The notes under the pieces are model-generated. The model had not been told where the DNA came from, ran no database searches, and saw nothing but the letters and a program-made list of their open reading frames with translations. Positions 38,435-47,494 of a stretch of DNA of 64,000 nt are shown here, piece after piece (positions within the stretch are counted from its first letter, which is position 1; every line of letters begins with the position of its first letter). Where the stretch lies: NCBI RefSeq assembly GCF_000222685.1, contig NZ_AFWJ01000311.1, forward strand, positions 1 through 64,000, in the 5' to 3' direction. This DNA comes from Vibrio nigripulchritudo ATCC 27043 (GTDB lineage: Bacteria > Pseudomonadota > Gammaproteobacteria > Enterobacterales > Vibrionaceae). A program made the position numbers and the translations under genes.

Positions 38435-39574
38435 TTATTCTTGAATCACAACAAGATCATCGCGGTGAATGACTTCTGCACCGTACTCATAACCTAATAT
38501 TGAACTGATATCTTTGCTGTGCTTTCCAATGATCTTGGCGAGATCGCCACTTGAATAACTTGCGATTCCTTTCGCGACGAGCTGCCCGCCCGATGTTGTA
38601 ACTCTAGCTACTTCACCACGTGCAAATGAACCACTGACATTAACCACACCTTTGGCGAGTAAACTGCTACCACGGGTAATTACAGCGTTGACGGCACCTT
38701 CATCAATAATAATGTCGCCACTGGCGGCGGGACCAGCCAGAATCCAGCGCTTACGGTTTTCTAAAGATTCTTCCAGCGGTAAGAATCGAGTGCCTTGTGG
38801 CGACGGGCTCAAGGCATCGAAAATGACATTTTGCCCGCTGCCAGCAGCAATGATAACTTCGATCCCTGCTCGCCTTGCTATGTCAGCGGCCTGAAGCTTG
38901 GTTGCCATGCCACCAGTGCCCAACGTTGTGCCACTGCCACCCGCAATCTTGCGCAGCGTGTCATCAATCGTTTTCACTTCTTTTATGAGTTCTGCGTTTG
39001 GGTCTTTTCGTGGATCGGCAGTAAAAAGACCTGGCTGATCGGTCAGAAGCAGAAGCTTATCTGCGCTGCACAGAATGCCGACCAGTGCTGACAGGTTGTC
39101 GTTGTCCCCGACTTTGATTTCAGAGGTCGCAACTGCATCGTTCTCATTCACAATTGGGATAATGTCATTCTCGACCAGAGCCTGAATGGTATCACGCGCA
39201 TTGAGAAACCTTTCTCTGTCTTCCAGATCAGCACGAGTTAACAGCATTTGACCGATTTTAAGACCAAATAAATCAAACAGCGATTCCCAAGTTTGGATCA
39301 ATCGGCTTTGCCCAACCGCTGCCAGTAATTGCTTACTCGACATGTTGTTGGGCAATGTCGGGTAGCCTAAGTGCTCTCTGCCTGCTGCAATCGCACCAGA
39401 AGAAACCAGAACCACAGAGTGACCTTGCTTTTTCAACTCTGCACATTGTCTGACTAGCTCAACCATGTGGGGTCGATTGATCTCCAAAGTGCCACCTGTC
39501 AGCACACTGGTTCCTAATTTCACCACGATAGTTTGAGTTTGGGAGGCTTTCCCGATTTTTTGATTCATTGTCAT
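38435..39574 (-). CDS. proB: Glutamate 5-kinase
   Basis: Phosphorylates glutamate, the feedback-regulated first step of proline synthesis. Amino-acid kinase domain (about 15-260; [26 protein letters not shown]) plus a C-terminal PUA domain (about 280-370). Start taken at the ATG at 39574; an ATG two codons later is equally possible and no clear Shine-Dalgarno is seen. Operon with proA. Confidence 0.95.
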   Translation of the reverse strand: MTMNQKIGKASQTQTIVVKLGTSVLTGGTLEINRPHMVELVRQCAELKKQGHSVVLVSSGAIAAGREHLGYPTLPNNMSSKQLLAAVGQSRLIQTWESLFDLFGLKIGQMLLTRADLEDRERFLNARDTIQALVENDIIPIVNENDAVATSEIKVGDNDNLSALVGILCSADKLLLLTDQPGLFTADPRKDPNAELIKEVKTIDDTLRKIAGGSGTTLGTGGMATKLQAADIARRAGIEVIIAAGSGQNVIFDALSPSPQGTRFLPLEESLENRKRWILAGPAASGDIIIDEGAVNAVITRGSSLLAKGVVNVSGSFARGEVARVTTSGGQLVAKGIASYSSGDLAKIIGKHSKDISSILGYEYGAEVIHRDDLVVIQE

Positions 39575-39640
39575 TGTCAATTTGGTTAAAACAAACGAAG
39601 AACAGATGTTGTAACAATGAAGTGAGGTTTTAACAAGAAG

Positions 39641-39666
39641 AAAAGGCGCAAAAATGCGCCTTTTTA
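39641..39666. terminator. Terminator after crl
   Basis: Stem AAAAGGCGC/GCGCCTTTTT, T runs on both strands. Confidence 0.82.
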
Positions 39667-39692
39667 TGCATGAAGCAATTCAAATGCGTGAT

Positions 39693-40082
39693 TTAAGTGA
39701 CTTCTACTGATTCTTTATGCAATTCATAATCAATTTCAAATCGCTCAGATAACGCTTTTTTCAGTTTTTTATCAAAGTCTTCCAGGGTTCTGGTGACCTC
39801 ATCCTGTGCTTTTTTGGGAATAGCTTTCGCTTCCCAATTACCTTCAAGATTATAGAGCCCTAAACTGTAGTTAGCGACGAAGCCTTCCTCTTGCTTGTCG
39901 AAATCTAACCACCACCCCCAAAATTCTCTCTCCTCCGGTGACTTTTTGTCATTAACGCAAACAGACAAGCAATCAAACAAGTAATGACCTTCCTGAGATT
40001 CCTTCTCTCGCAAGTACGGGCCTATCGCTTTTAGAGCCGATAGCAAACGAAAGTGTGTGGGATTCGCAGTATTTTCAGCCAT
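39693..40082 (-). CDS. crl: Sigma factor-binding protein Crl
   Basis: Small protein that binds RpoS (sigma-S) and helps it capture core RNA polymerase. Conserved THFRLLSALKAIGPYLRE at the N terminus and the central EREFWGWWLDFD motif, then a charged C-terminal third. 129 aa. ATG with GGAG 7 bases before it. Its place between proB and frsA is the same as in E. coli. Confidence 0.9.
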   Translation of the reverse strand: MAENTANPTHFRLLSALKAIGPYLREKESQEGHYLFDCLSVCVNDKKSPEEREFWGWWLDFDKQEEGFVANYSLGLYNLEGNWEAKAIPKKAQDEVTRTLEDFDKKLKKALSERFEIDYELHKESVEVT

Positions 40083-40226
40083 ATTGAATCTCCATTTCAG
40101 TTTTTAGATTTATTAGTTTTTTCCATGCTCAATTGCTACCTGCCAGAGCATGGATATCTGCCAATTCATGCGCAGGATAAATTGGACAGATATACTTAAT
40201 CATTGACTAAAATAGATCAAAAGTCA

Positions 40227-41480
40227 TTATTTTAGTTCATCTTTTAGCCATTGCATCGCCAATGAGAGAGCTTCCTCATATCCTTGCGAAATTGATTTAG
40301 AAGGCACTTTCTTTGCCTTACCGCCTTGACTAAAAAATGACACTAGTTTGTTATCGGAATAGGGAGAAACTGGGTCTCCTTCCAGCCCTATTGCCAGAAT
40401 AGGCACCTGAGTACGTCGGCTACTCAAGAAACCTTGAGCTTTTAACGACCAAGCTCTCATTTGTCCCGCCAGGCTGTGGATATCGACAACATCCTTACCC
40501 AGACGAGAAGCCAGCATGTCCAAATACATCTTCGGCATTTGAAGCAGCTTATCCGTGGATGAAAGAACATCATGAATTGGCGCCCCAAGAGCAACGCAAG
40601 CTTTGATTCTATCCTGTTCCAAGAAGCTCAACCTTACCGCTGCATTGCCACCAAACCGGAACCCGACCAACCCTACTTTAAAGTGATCAACCCAAGGCAG
40701 GTTAGGTAGCTCATCCAATACGGCTTTATGAAGACAACTCGAATCTTCAGTCAGATCCCAATGACTGCTGTGTCCTATCGAAGGCATATCCAGAGTCAGC
40801 ATAGCGATGTCATTTGGCGCAAGGTAATCTCTGAACAGTCGCCACATATCCGACTGTAAGCTATCCAGCCCAGCACTGACAATCACGACTGGCAGCTGCC
40901 TGTCGGTATGAGGCAGATGCAAATTGGCTTTAATTTTCCGCTTACCAAAAGGCACTTCGACTTTTTTAGTCACGTATTGGCTGTGCTCCATCGCCTTGTC
41001 ATACGCTTTGTGTACCAGAACCTGAGCCTGTATAGATAAGCTATCCCCTTTGATATGCGGATACCCGGCAATGCTAAAACACAAGCTAGCATTGAAGTAA
41101 GCGTTGCTAGCCTCCTCGCCCTTCAGCTCATCGCCTTTTTTCTGATTGATCATTCCTTGATGAATCCATTCATACGTCCAGTTTCCCGAGTGGTACCCCA
41201 TCACGGTATCCAGCCACTCATCGTGAGTTCGTGAATGTTCAGAAGAGGCGATACGAGATAAAACGCTTTCCAGCTCCAATGGTTCGATTCCCTGCCAAAT
41301 CCACTGCATTTTTCTTAGCGTTCGATACCATGACTCTCCCTGCTCTTCACGCTTTTTATCCAGATAGGATTCATTACTGGGCATATAGCGAACAAGGGCT
41401 GACGTTTCTTTAGCTTGGCGGTGGTTCTGGAACAGTTCTTCTGAAAGGTTTTTGCTGGTTTGCTCTTCAGATATGGACAT
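40227..41480 (-). CDS. frsA: Esterase FrsA (fermentation-respiration switch protein)
   Basis: Alpha/beta-hydrolase-like protein reported to bind unphosphorylated EIIA-Glc in enterics. N-terminal helical half (about 1-170), hydrolase domain (about 180-417) with VVIVSAGLDSLQSDMW and the VGLVGFRFGGNAAVRL elbow where the usual Ser is Arg-Phe, as in the known family, so normal serine catalysis is absent. 417 aa. Located crl-frsA-gpt as in E. coli. Confidence 0.92.
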   Translation of the reverse strand: MSISEEQTSKNLSEELFQNHRQAKETSALVRYMPSNESYLDKKREEQGESWYRTLRKMQWIWQGIEPLELESVLSRIASSEHSRTHDEWLDTVMGYHSGNWTYEWIHQGMINQKKGDELKGEEASNAYFNASLCFSIAGYPHIKGDSLSIQAQVLVHKAYDKAMEHSQYVTKKVEVPFGKRKIKANLHLPHTDRQLPVVIVSAGLDSLQSDMWRLFRDYLAPNDIAMLTLDMPSIGHSSHWDLTEDSSCLHKAVLDELPNLPWVDHFKVGLVGFRFGGNAAVRLSFLEQDRIKACVALGAPIHDVLSSTDKLLQMPKMYLDMLASRLGKDVVDIHSLAGQMRAWSLKAQGFLSSRRTQVPILAIGLEGDPVSPYSDNKLVSFFSQGGKAKKVPSKSISQGYEEALSLAMQWLKDELK

Positions 41481-41532
41481 AAGACAAGGATCTTTTTCAG
41501 TGGAATTGGGAAACTTTGTCCCTAATAGTAAT

Positions 41533-41563
41533 AAAAAAAATGACCCTATAGCAGGGTCATTTT
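41533..41563 (-). terminator. Terminator after gpt
   Basis: Minus-strand stem AATGACCCT/AGGGTCATT with eight T after it. Confidence 0.85.
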
Positions 41564-41607
41564 GAAAATTTGAGTGTCTGACGAAGCATTCAGCTTCGGA
41601 TTAGCGA

Positions 41608-42063
41608 TTACTTGTTGATTGGATCAACAAAGGTAAGCGCCATATCCCATGGCTGCTCAATCCACGTGTCCTGAGGAATATCAACAATATAATCGTCAAC
41701 GAGGTCTATACCTGCTGGCTTCGCACACACAGTAATCAGCTTTGCTTTTGGATACATATCGCGGATTTTACGCGCAGTATCACCACTGTCTGCCAGGTCA
41801 TCAACAATCAGGAAACCTTCACCGTCTCCTTCAGGTGCTTTCAGAACGGTCATGTCACGCTGATGGTCGTGATCATAGCTAGAGATGCATACGGTATCTA
41901 CGTAGCGAATACCCAGTTCACGCGCCAAAATAGCAGCAGGAACCAAACCACCGCGACTCACACCAATAATGCCTTTCCATTGTTCAGCAGGCATTTGACG
42001 CTCGGCAAGCTGACGACAGTACATCTGCATGTTGTCCCAGGAGATGATAAATTTGTTACTCAT
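41608..42063 (-). CDS. gpt: Xanthine-guanine phosphoribosyltransferase
   Basis: Salvages guanine and xanthine with PRPP. PRPP-binding motif [15 protein letters not shown] (about 82-96); [11 protein letters not shown] near the N terminus. 151 aa. Lies 29 bases downstream of a purine permease gene in the same direction, so uptake and salvage are probably co-transcribed from the PurR-controlled promoter at 43.4 kb. Confidence 0.96.
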   Translation of the reverse strand: MSNKFIISWDNMQMYCRQLAERQMPAEQWKGIIGVSRGGLVPAAILARELGIRYVDTVCISSYDHDHQRDMTVLKAPEGDGEGFLIVDDLADSGDTARKIRDMYPKAKLITVCAKPAGIDLVDDYIVDIPQDTWIEQPWDMALTFVDPINK

Positions 42064-42092
42064 AATTGTTATAAACCTGTTTAGACGAAATC

Positions 42093-43388
42093 TTAAGCGG
42101 CGCTAAGAACGAATTTAATTGTGAAGATGGCTGCCATCACCCATACACTTATGGACACATCTTTCGCTTTACCACTTAAACCTTTGATTGCCGCATAAGC
42201 GATAAAGCCTAATGCGATACCATCTGCGATTGAGAAGGTTAAAGGCATAAGAAGACACGTCACAACAACAGGAGCCGCTTCAGTCAGATCGCGCCAGTCG
42301 ATACTAACCAAGCCAGAGAGCATTAGGATTGCAACATAAAATAGCGCACCTGCTGTTGCATAAGCGGGGATCATGCCAGCTAATGGCGAGAAGAATAAAG
42401 CAAGTAAGAACAAAATGCCAACTACAACCGCCGTTAAACCTGTGCGACCACCCGCAGCAACACCAGATACACTTTCGATGTAAGAAGTCGTGTTCGACGT
42501 ACCCAGAACGGCACCCACAGAGGTAGCGGTCGAATCCGCAAGAAGGGCACGGTTCAGGCGAGGAATTTTGCCATCTTTCTGAATCAGATCAGCTTTTTGT
42601 GCAACACCAACCAGAGTACCTGCTGTATCGAACAAATCGACAAACAAGAATGCAAACACCACAGAAATCATGCCAATTTCAAATACGGCAGAGAAATCCA
42701 ATTGCATGAATGTTGGCGCAATGCTTGGTGGCATTGAAACTACACCGCCCCACTGCACATCACCAAATGCCAGGCCCAGACCGGTGATCGCCAGAATCGC
42801 GATCATAACAGAGCCTTTCACTCCTTTATGTACAAGAGCTATCGTCAGGAAAAAGCCCAAAGAAGCCAAAACAGCAGGAAGAGAAGTAATCGCACCTAAA
42901 GAGACAAACGTTGCTGGGTTATCAACAACAATACCCGCATTTTTAAGACCGATAAACGCCAGGAACAAACCGATACCAGCAGAAATACCCGTTCTTAAAG
43001 ACATTGGAATGGAGTTAATGATCCACTCACGAATCTTAAACACACTAAGAAGAATGAATAAAATACCGGAGACAAATACAGCTGCCAGTGCGACTTGCCA
43101 CGTATGACCCATTCCTAAAACAACGGAATAGGTAAAAAAGGCGTTCAAGCCCATTCCTGGAGCCTGCGCAATCGGATAGTTGGCAACAAAACCCATAATG
43201 AAACAACCCACCGCTGCGGCAAGACAGGTCGCGACAAACACCGCACCGCGATCCATACCCGCATCAGCAAGAATTGCTGGGTTAACAAAAATGATGTAAG
43301 CCATGGTGAGGAAGGTAGTCAACCCGGCAATGATTTCCGTGCGCACGCTGGTATTGTGCTCACTCAATTTGAATAGCCTTTCGAGCAT
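42093..43388 (-). CDS. NCS2-type purine permease (guanine/hypoxanthine, GhxP/AzgA-like)
   Basis: Proton-coupled purine-base importer with about 12-14 transmembrane helices. [17 protein letters not shown] near the N terminus and the [13 protein letters not shown] motif (about 75-87) are typical of the AzgA branch, which prefers guanine, hypoxanthine or adenine; the exact base is not readable from sequence. 431 aa. A PurR-like box lies in its leader, and gpt follows in the same transcript. Confidence 0.9.
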   Translation of the reverse strand: MLERLFKLSEHNTSVRTEIIAGLTTFLTMAYIIFVNPAILADAGMDRGAVFVATCLAAAVGCFIMGFVANYPIAQAPGMGLNAFFTYSVVLGMGHTWQVALAAVFVSGILFILLSVFKIREWIINSIPMSLRTGISAGIGLFLAFIGLKNAGIVVDNPATFVSLGAITSLPAVLASLGFFLTIALVHKGVKGSVMIAILAITGLGLAFGDVQWGGVVSMPPSIAPTFMQLDFSAVFEIGMISVVFAFLFVDLFDTAGTLVGVAQKADLIQKDGKIPRLNRALLADSTATSVGAVLGTSNTTSYIESVSGVAAGGRTGLTAVVVGILFLLALFFSPLAGMIPAYATAGALFYVAILMLSGLVSIDWRDLTEAAPVVVTCLLMPLTFSIADGIALGFIAYAAIKGLSGKAKDVSISVWVMAAIFTIKFVLSAA

Positions 43389-43411
43389 AATCGAGTCCCT
43401 AAAAATGTGTA

Positions 43412-43427
43412 AAATAAACGTTTGCGT
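43412..43427. promoter_or_regulatory. PurR operator-like box upstream of the purine permease
   Basis: AAATAAACGTTTGCGT matches the PurR consensus ACGCAAACGTTTGCGT at 13 of 16 positions. It lies just downstream of a TATAAT (minus strand, 43443-43448), the typical place for repression. Confidence 0.7.
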
Positions 43428-43736
43428 AATCGATTGGCGCGAATTATAAAGATATCAAATATCAAATTCTAGCTAGAATTAAAGCTCTACCCTTTCTCTA
43501 TAACTCATAAAGAATGCACATCACATCTTTACCATTTATATCAATCACTTAATCCCTTAACTTTTGACTATGCCGTCTTCGCATAGAGCTCATCATTGTA
43601 GGTTGAAATATGAACACATTGTTAGACTAAGTACACATTTCGTAGAAATTTGGTGACGGTAGTGTTTAAAAATGAGCCTGTTATGAAATTGCAGGCTTAT
43701 GTGAGGTAAAAGTCACGGAATGGGAATTTCTTAGGC

Positions 43737-43769
43737 ATAAAAAAACGCCACTCAACTTGAGTGGCGGTA
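43737..43769 (-). terminator. Terminator of the intergenic small-RNA/peptide unit
   Basis: Minus-strand stem CCGCCACTCAA/TTGAGTGGCG followed by seven T. No long gene ends here, so it belongs to the short unit upstream (43770-44050). Confidence 0.88.
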
Positions 43770-43861
43770 GAATCTTGATATCCCGACAGCAAAAAAACTG
43801 GGTTATATATGAATTCCAATTATAGGGGTGAACAATTAGTTCAATCACACTTTGATTATGA

Positions 43862-43948
43862 CTAGTAACCAAAGCTGGTTGGGTATGCGAAGTTACCTGT
43901 GTAAATAGATGGTACATTCCAGAACATCGCAGACGGTAAACCTTTCAT
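43862..43948 (-). CDS. Small ORF of 28 codons, aromatic-rich peptide
   Basis: Peptide of 28 residues beginning MKGLPSAMFW and ending SFGY: six aromatic residues, only one Lys and no acidic residues, no signal peptide. The ATG is preceded by AAGGTGAT 4-5 bases upstream, a good ribosome binding site. It lies inside a short transcription unit with its own promoter and terminator. Possible homologue of VcdP, which binds citrate synthase in V. cholerae; this is by architecture and I could not check the sequence. Alternatively a new small protein. Confidence 0.55.
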   Translation of the reverse strand: MKGLPSAMFWNVPSIYTGNFAYPTSFGY

Positions 43949-44056
43949 AGTTATCACCTTTAAATCAATTAAACAAAAGTTGATTCTCAGTTCCTTGGAG
44001 GCGATAAACGGACTCATCCTTTGAGCATTTTCTCTTCATCTCTGAAGTTGGTTGCC

Positions 44057-44107
44057 AATATACCATCACGAAAAATAATTACAAGATCTAAATCGATCTA
44101 GATCACA
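44057..44107 (-). promoter_or_regulatory. Promoter with CRP-like site for the small-RNA unit
   Basis: The -35 TTGTAA (44079-44084) and -10 TATATT (44057-44062) are separated by 16 bases. At 44092-44107 the minus strand reads TGTGATCTAGATCGAT, agreeing with the CRP consensus TGTGATCTAGATCACA at the first 13 positions. Confidence 0.6.
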
Positions 44108-44347
44108 AAAAACTTCCAAAGTTGCGATGAATCAAATTATCAATGTAATTAAATTACAAAAATATCAAATAATGACAATTTATTAATAAACTTATTTCAT
44201 AACAACTTACGAGAAATTTTGATATATCCATCACCAAATTGGGTACTGCCAACTATTTGTTACGCACTTGCTAAAGATTAGATTGAGAATTGGTACGTAA
44301 ATCCGATAGGGAAATGGTATTCTAAGCCCATCGTCACAGAGCTGATT

Positions 44348-44461
44348 AGGATGAAATGTGGCAATCAGTTCTATGGTTGCGATTTTTGGTTAGCTTCCTG
44401 CTCTCCACTTACAATTTCATCCTGTCAGTATTCAAAAAATAAAGGAGTTTTCCGTGTCTGA
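44348..44461 (+). promoter_or_regulatory. pepD leader: 10-bp inverted repeat and a 36-codon upstream ORF with four Cys
   Basis: AGGATGAAAT at 44348-44357 is repeated inverted at 44414-44423. ATG 44351 opens a 36-codon frame with Cys at 3, 10, 17 and 25 that ends at 44461, overlapping the pepD start by 8 bases. The ORF lacks a strong Shine-Dalgarno. It may be a regulatory leader; this is inference. Confidence 0.3.
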
Positions 44462-45926
44462 GTTCCATTCTGAAATCAGCCAGTTGCAACCCGCTAAACT
44501 TTGGCAGTTTTTCGACAAGATTTGTTCAATCCCTCACCCTTCCAAACATGAAGAAGAGCTCGCGCAATACATCGTTAATTGGGCGACTGAACAAGGTTTT
44601 GATGTAAAGCGCGACCCAACAGGAAACGTCTTCATCAAAAAGCCAGCAACTCCTGGTATGGAAAATAAAAAAGGCGTTGTTCTTCAAGCACACATTGATA
44701 TGGTGCCTCAGAAAAACGAAGACACTGACCACGACTTCACAAAAGACCCTATCCAACCATATATCGACGGCGAGTGGGTTACGGCGAAAGGCACTACCCT
44801 AGGTTCTGACAACGGTATCGGTATGGCTTCTTGTCTGGCGGTTCTGGCATCAGATGATATTAAGCACGGTCCTTTAGAAGTGCTTCTAACCATTGATGAA
44901 GAAGCTGGTATGACGGGTGCTTTTGGTCTGGAAAAAGGCTGGTTGGAGGGTGATATCCTTCTTAACACTGATTCCGAGCAAGAAGGCGAAGTTTACATGG
45001 GCTGTGCTGGTGGTATCGATAGCTCAATCACATTCGACATCACCCGTGAAGCGCTTCCGGAAGGTTACGTGACTCGCCTGCTCACACTGAAAGGTCTAAA
45101 GGGTGGTCACTCTGGTTGTGATATCCACACTGGTCGCGGCAATGCGAACAAACTATTCGCTCGCTTCCTGGCAGGTCATGCACAAGAACTGGATCTACGT
45201 CTAATCGATTTCCGTGGTGGTAGCCTACGAAACGCAATCCCGCGTGAAGCTTGGGTAACGGTCGCAGTACCGGCTGCCAACCAAGACAAACTTGCCGAAC
45301 TACTTTCAACCTACACTGAGCTTCTTAGTGCTGAGCTAGGTCGTATCGAAACTGACATTGTTTCTTTCAATGAAGATTCTGACGCCACTAGCGGTGTATT
45401 CTCTCAAGCAGATCAATCTCGCTTCATCGCCGCTTTGAACGCTGCGCCAAATGGTGTGATTCGCATGAGTGACGATATCGAAGGTGTAGTGGAAACGTCT
45501 TTGAACGTAGGTGTAATCACGACTGAAGCTGATAAAGTAACTGTACTTTGTCTTATCCGCTCTCTGATCGACTCTGGTCGTCAGCAAGTCGAAAGTACGC
45601 TTCGCTCTATTGCCGAGCTTGCTGGTGCTCAAATTGATTTCTCTGGCGCGTACCCTGGTTGGAAACCTGATGCAGATTCAGAGATCATGGCAATTTTCCG
45701 TGACATGTATGAAGGCATTTACGGTCACAAGCCAAACATCATGGTTATCCACGCTGGTCTTGAGTGTGGTCTGTTTAAAGAACCTTACCCTGAAATGGAT
45801 ATGGTTTCTTTTGGTCCAACAATCAAATTCCCACACTCTCCTGATGAAAAAGTGAAAATCGATACGGTTGCACTTTACTGGGAGCAGATGGTCGCACTGC
45901 TAGAAGCGATTCCTGAGAAAAAGTAA
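44454..45926 (+). CDS. pepD: Aminoacyl-histidine dipeptidase (Xaa-His/Cys-Gly dipeptidase)
   Basis: M20 metallo-dipeptidase that hydrolyses dipeptides such as carnosine and, in E. coli, Cys-Gly. Zinc site VVLQAHIDMVPQKN (about 77-90), LGSDNGIGMAS (about 116-126) and the IDEEAGMTGAFGL catalytic Glu (about 145-157); dimerisation domain in the middle; C-terminal PHSPDEKV. 490 aa. Start GTG 44454 with GGAG 6 bases upstream. Confidence 0.96.
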   Translation: MSEFHSEISQLQPAKLWQFFDKICSIPHPSKHEEELAQYIVNWATEQGFDVKRDPTGNVFIKKPATPGMENKKGVVLQAHIDMVPQKNEDTDHDFTKDPIQPYIDGEWVTAKGTTLGSDNGIGMASCLAVLASDDIKHGPLEVLLTIDEEAGMTGAFGLEKGWLEGDILLNTDSEQEGEVYMGCAGGIDSSITFDITREALPEGYVTRLLTLKGLKGGHSGCDIHTGRGNANKLFARFLAGHAQELDLRLIDFRGGSLRNAIPREAWVTVAVPAANQDKLAELLSTYTELLSAELGRIETDIVSFNEDSDATSGVFSQADQSRFIAALNAAPNGVIRMSDDIEGVVETSLNVGVITTEADKVTVLCLIRSLIDSGRQQVESTLRSIAELAGAQIDFSGAYPGWKPDADSEIMAIFRDMYEGIYGHKPNIMVIHAGLECGLFKEPYPEMDMVSFGPTIKFPHSPDEKVKIDTVALYWEQMVALLEAIPEKK

Positions 45927-45933
45927 TCTCCTG

Positions 45934-45974
45934 CAAAAAAGAAAGGCTGGCAAATCAATTTGCCAGCCTTTTTG
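45934..45974. terminator. Bidirectional terminator after pepD
   Basis: Stem AAAGGCTGGCAAAT/ATTTGCCAGCCTTT with T5 on the plus strand and T-rich sequence on the minus strand. Confidence 0.88.
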
Positions 45975-45992
45975 TATCTTAGGAAAGACGTT

Positions 45993-46301
45993 TTATTCGC
46001 CGTCTTCTTCGTCAGCGATTTTTCTCGCTTCTTCGAATGCTTTTTTCTTTTCAGCGGCAGCCAATGCCGCGGCTTCACGCTCGCTGCGTTTTTCTGCTTT
46101 GCGATCGTTACGCTTTGCTTGATTCTCTACAAATTCAGCCAGTGTTTTTTCCGCCCAGTCTTGCGCCTGTGCTTCAGACTCAAAACCACTTTCACGCTTC
46201 GATACCATGGTACGGCGAGAAGTCACTTGGCGGGTAATTTCTGCTGTCCAGCCTTTGCGCTTTTCGGAGACTCGGATAGCAAACTTTCTGTTTTTCGACA
46301 T
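45993..46301 (-). CDS. DUF3622 family protein, 102 aa
   Basis: N-terminal part (about 1-65) with the KFAIRVSEKRKGWTAEITRQVTSRRTMVSK core of DUF3622 and a long charged helix, probably coiled coil, at 55-98 ending in acidic residues. Highly basic overall. Function unknown; the family occurs mainly in Vibrio. Confidence 0.8.
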   Translation of the reverse strand: MSKNRKFAIRVSEKRKGWTAEITRQVTSRRTMVSKRESGFESEAQAQDWAEKTLAEFVENQAKRNDRKAEKRSEREAAALAAAEKKKAFEEARKIADEEDGE

Positions 46302-46431
46302 TTCTGTATTCCTAAGGGATTTCGGTAAAGGGATTCAGCCATCCCTTGGCAAGCGCGGTATTAGAGCATAAATAAAATCATTTCGCTGCTCTTTTTTGCC
46401 GCCAAACCTCTTCATATACGAAATGCGTGAA

Positions 46432-47460
46432 TTAAGGTAATCGGCATGAGCCTCTTAAAACCAGAGGACCATCAATTGAAATTCGACGAGCCTCAGAGTC
46501 AGGTTCATCTATATGAGTCAATAAGGTTCTGACCGTTTCTTCCACCATTCTGTCTACTGGCTGGCGAATGGTCGTCAGGTCGTAACTTGACCACGCACTC
46601 AATGGAACGTCGTCGTATCCGACGACGGAAACGTCCTCAGGTATTCTGAGTTTGAGCTCATGGCGAAGCACATCCATCACGGCAAACGCCATATGATCGT
46701 TGGCAACAAAAACAGCATCTGGAATGTCTTCGCCAGCAAACATTCGTCGGGTCGCCTCTTTAGCTTCTTCAAAGTCAAAGTTTCCGACTTCTCGGGCATA
46801 TAAAGTTTGCCCTGCCATTTGCAAGCCATACATAAAGCCCGCTTCGCGATCCCGCTGAGTCGATGCACTCTCCCATCCGGCAATATGGGCGATGCGCTTA
46901 TGCCCGGCATTCACCAATAATTCAGCTAATTTACGCCCACCTGACACGTTATCGGAACAAACACCAGAAATATGGTCACAATCTTGCTGGCGGTTGAAAA
47001 GAACAATCGGGATGCCAGCTGCTTCGCAGCGCGCGGTCAAGTCATTCGATAACCCAACCGACGCAGTAATGATCCCATCGACCTGATAATCCAGAAGTTC
47101 ATCAATTACAGTTTGGGTGTTCTTGTTGTCGTTAGACGCCATAAAGATCAGTATGTGGTAACCATACTTCTGCAGCTCGTTAGAAAGCCGCTCTATCGCT
47201 TGAGGGTAAAACTGATTTTCAAGATAGGTCACTACCAAACCGATGATCTGACTTTTACCTGTGATCAGTGAGCGAGCCAAAGCATTAGGGCGATACCCGA
47301 GTTTATCAGCCGCCGCTCTGACTTTTTCAGACATGCGCTTGGACACATTGGCTCCGGGCGTAAACACCCGGGAAACCGCTGACTGACTGACACCTGCTAA
47401 TTTTGCTACCTGCGTCGATGTAACTTTTTCACTACTTGGCTTTTTCACAACATATTTCAA
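46432..47460 (-). CDS. LacI/GalR-family transcriptional regulator
   Basis: HTH domain at about 14-60 (STQVAKLAGVSQSAVSRVFTPGANVSKRM, hinge helix LGYRPNALARSL) and a periplasmic-binding-type effector domain (about 68-330). The start is TTG at 47460 with GGGA upstream; a GTG four codons later is possible and I see no in-frame ATG before the HTH. Last gene of the dctPQM operon, so probably its autoregulating repressor. The likely operators are the palindromes at 50349-50362 and 50427-50440. Confidence 0.88.
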   Translation of the reverse strand: MKYVVKKPSSEKVTSTQVAKLAGVSQSAVSRVFTPGANVSKRMSEKVRAAADKLGYRPNALARSLITGKSQIIGLVVTYLENQFYPQAIERLSNELQKYGYHILIFMASNDNKNTQTVIDELLDYQVDGIITASVGLSNDLTARCEAAGIPIVLFNRQQDCDHISGVCSDNVSGGRKLAELLVNAGHKRIAHIAGWESASTQRDREAGFMYGLQMAGQTLYAREVGNFDFEEAKEATRRMFAGEDIPDAVFVANDHMAFAVMDVLRHELKLRIPEDVSVVGYDDVPLSAWSSYDLTTIRQPVDRMVEETVRTLLTHIDEPDSEARRISIDGPLVLRGSCRLP

Positions 47461-47494
47461 CTCTGTTTCCCTTTTTGCTCACTACCAGTTCCCA

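Larger units (their letters stand above)
43737..44050 (-). ncRNA. Candidate dual-function small RNA carrying a 28-codon ORF (VcdRP-like architecture)
   Basis: A self-contained unit: promoter TTGTAA-N16-TATATT (44057-44084), 5' leader of about 100 bases, small ORF (43862-43948) with a Shine-Dalgarno, an 80-base 3' region containing an unpaired-looking CACCCC, and a strong terminator. A CRP-like site overlaps the upstream edge of the promoter. The pieces match the layout of VcdRP in V. cholerae (CRP-repressed sRNA with a 29-residue peptide, C-rich pairing segment), but identity is not confirmed. The 5' end is inferred. Confidence 0.55.

Noticed and set aside
43681-43917. 78-codon minus-strand frame overlapping the small-RNA unit
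   Set aside because: It overlaps the better supported 28-codon ORF in another frame and runs through the terminator stem.
43972-44036. Short upstream frame of about 24 codons in the leader of the small-RNA unit
   Set aside because: No ribosome binding site and no feature beyond length; most likely chance.
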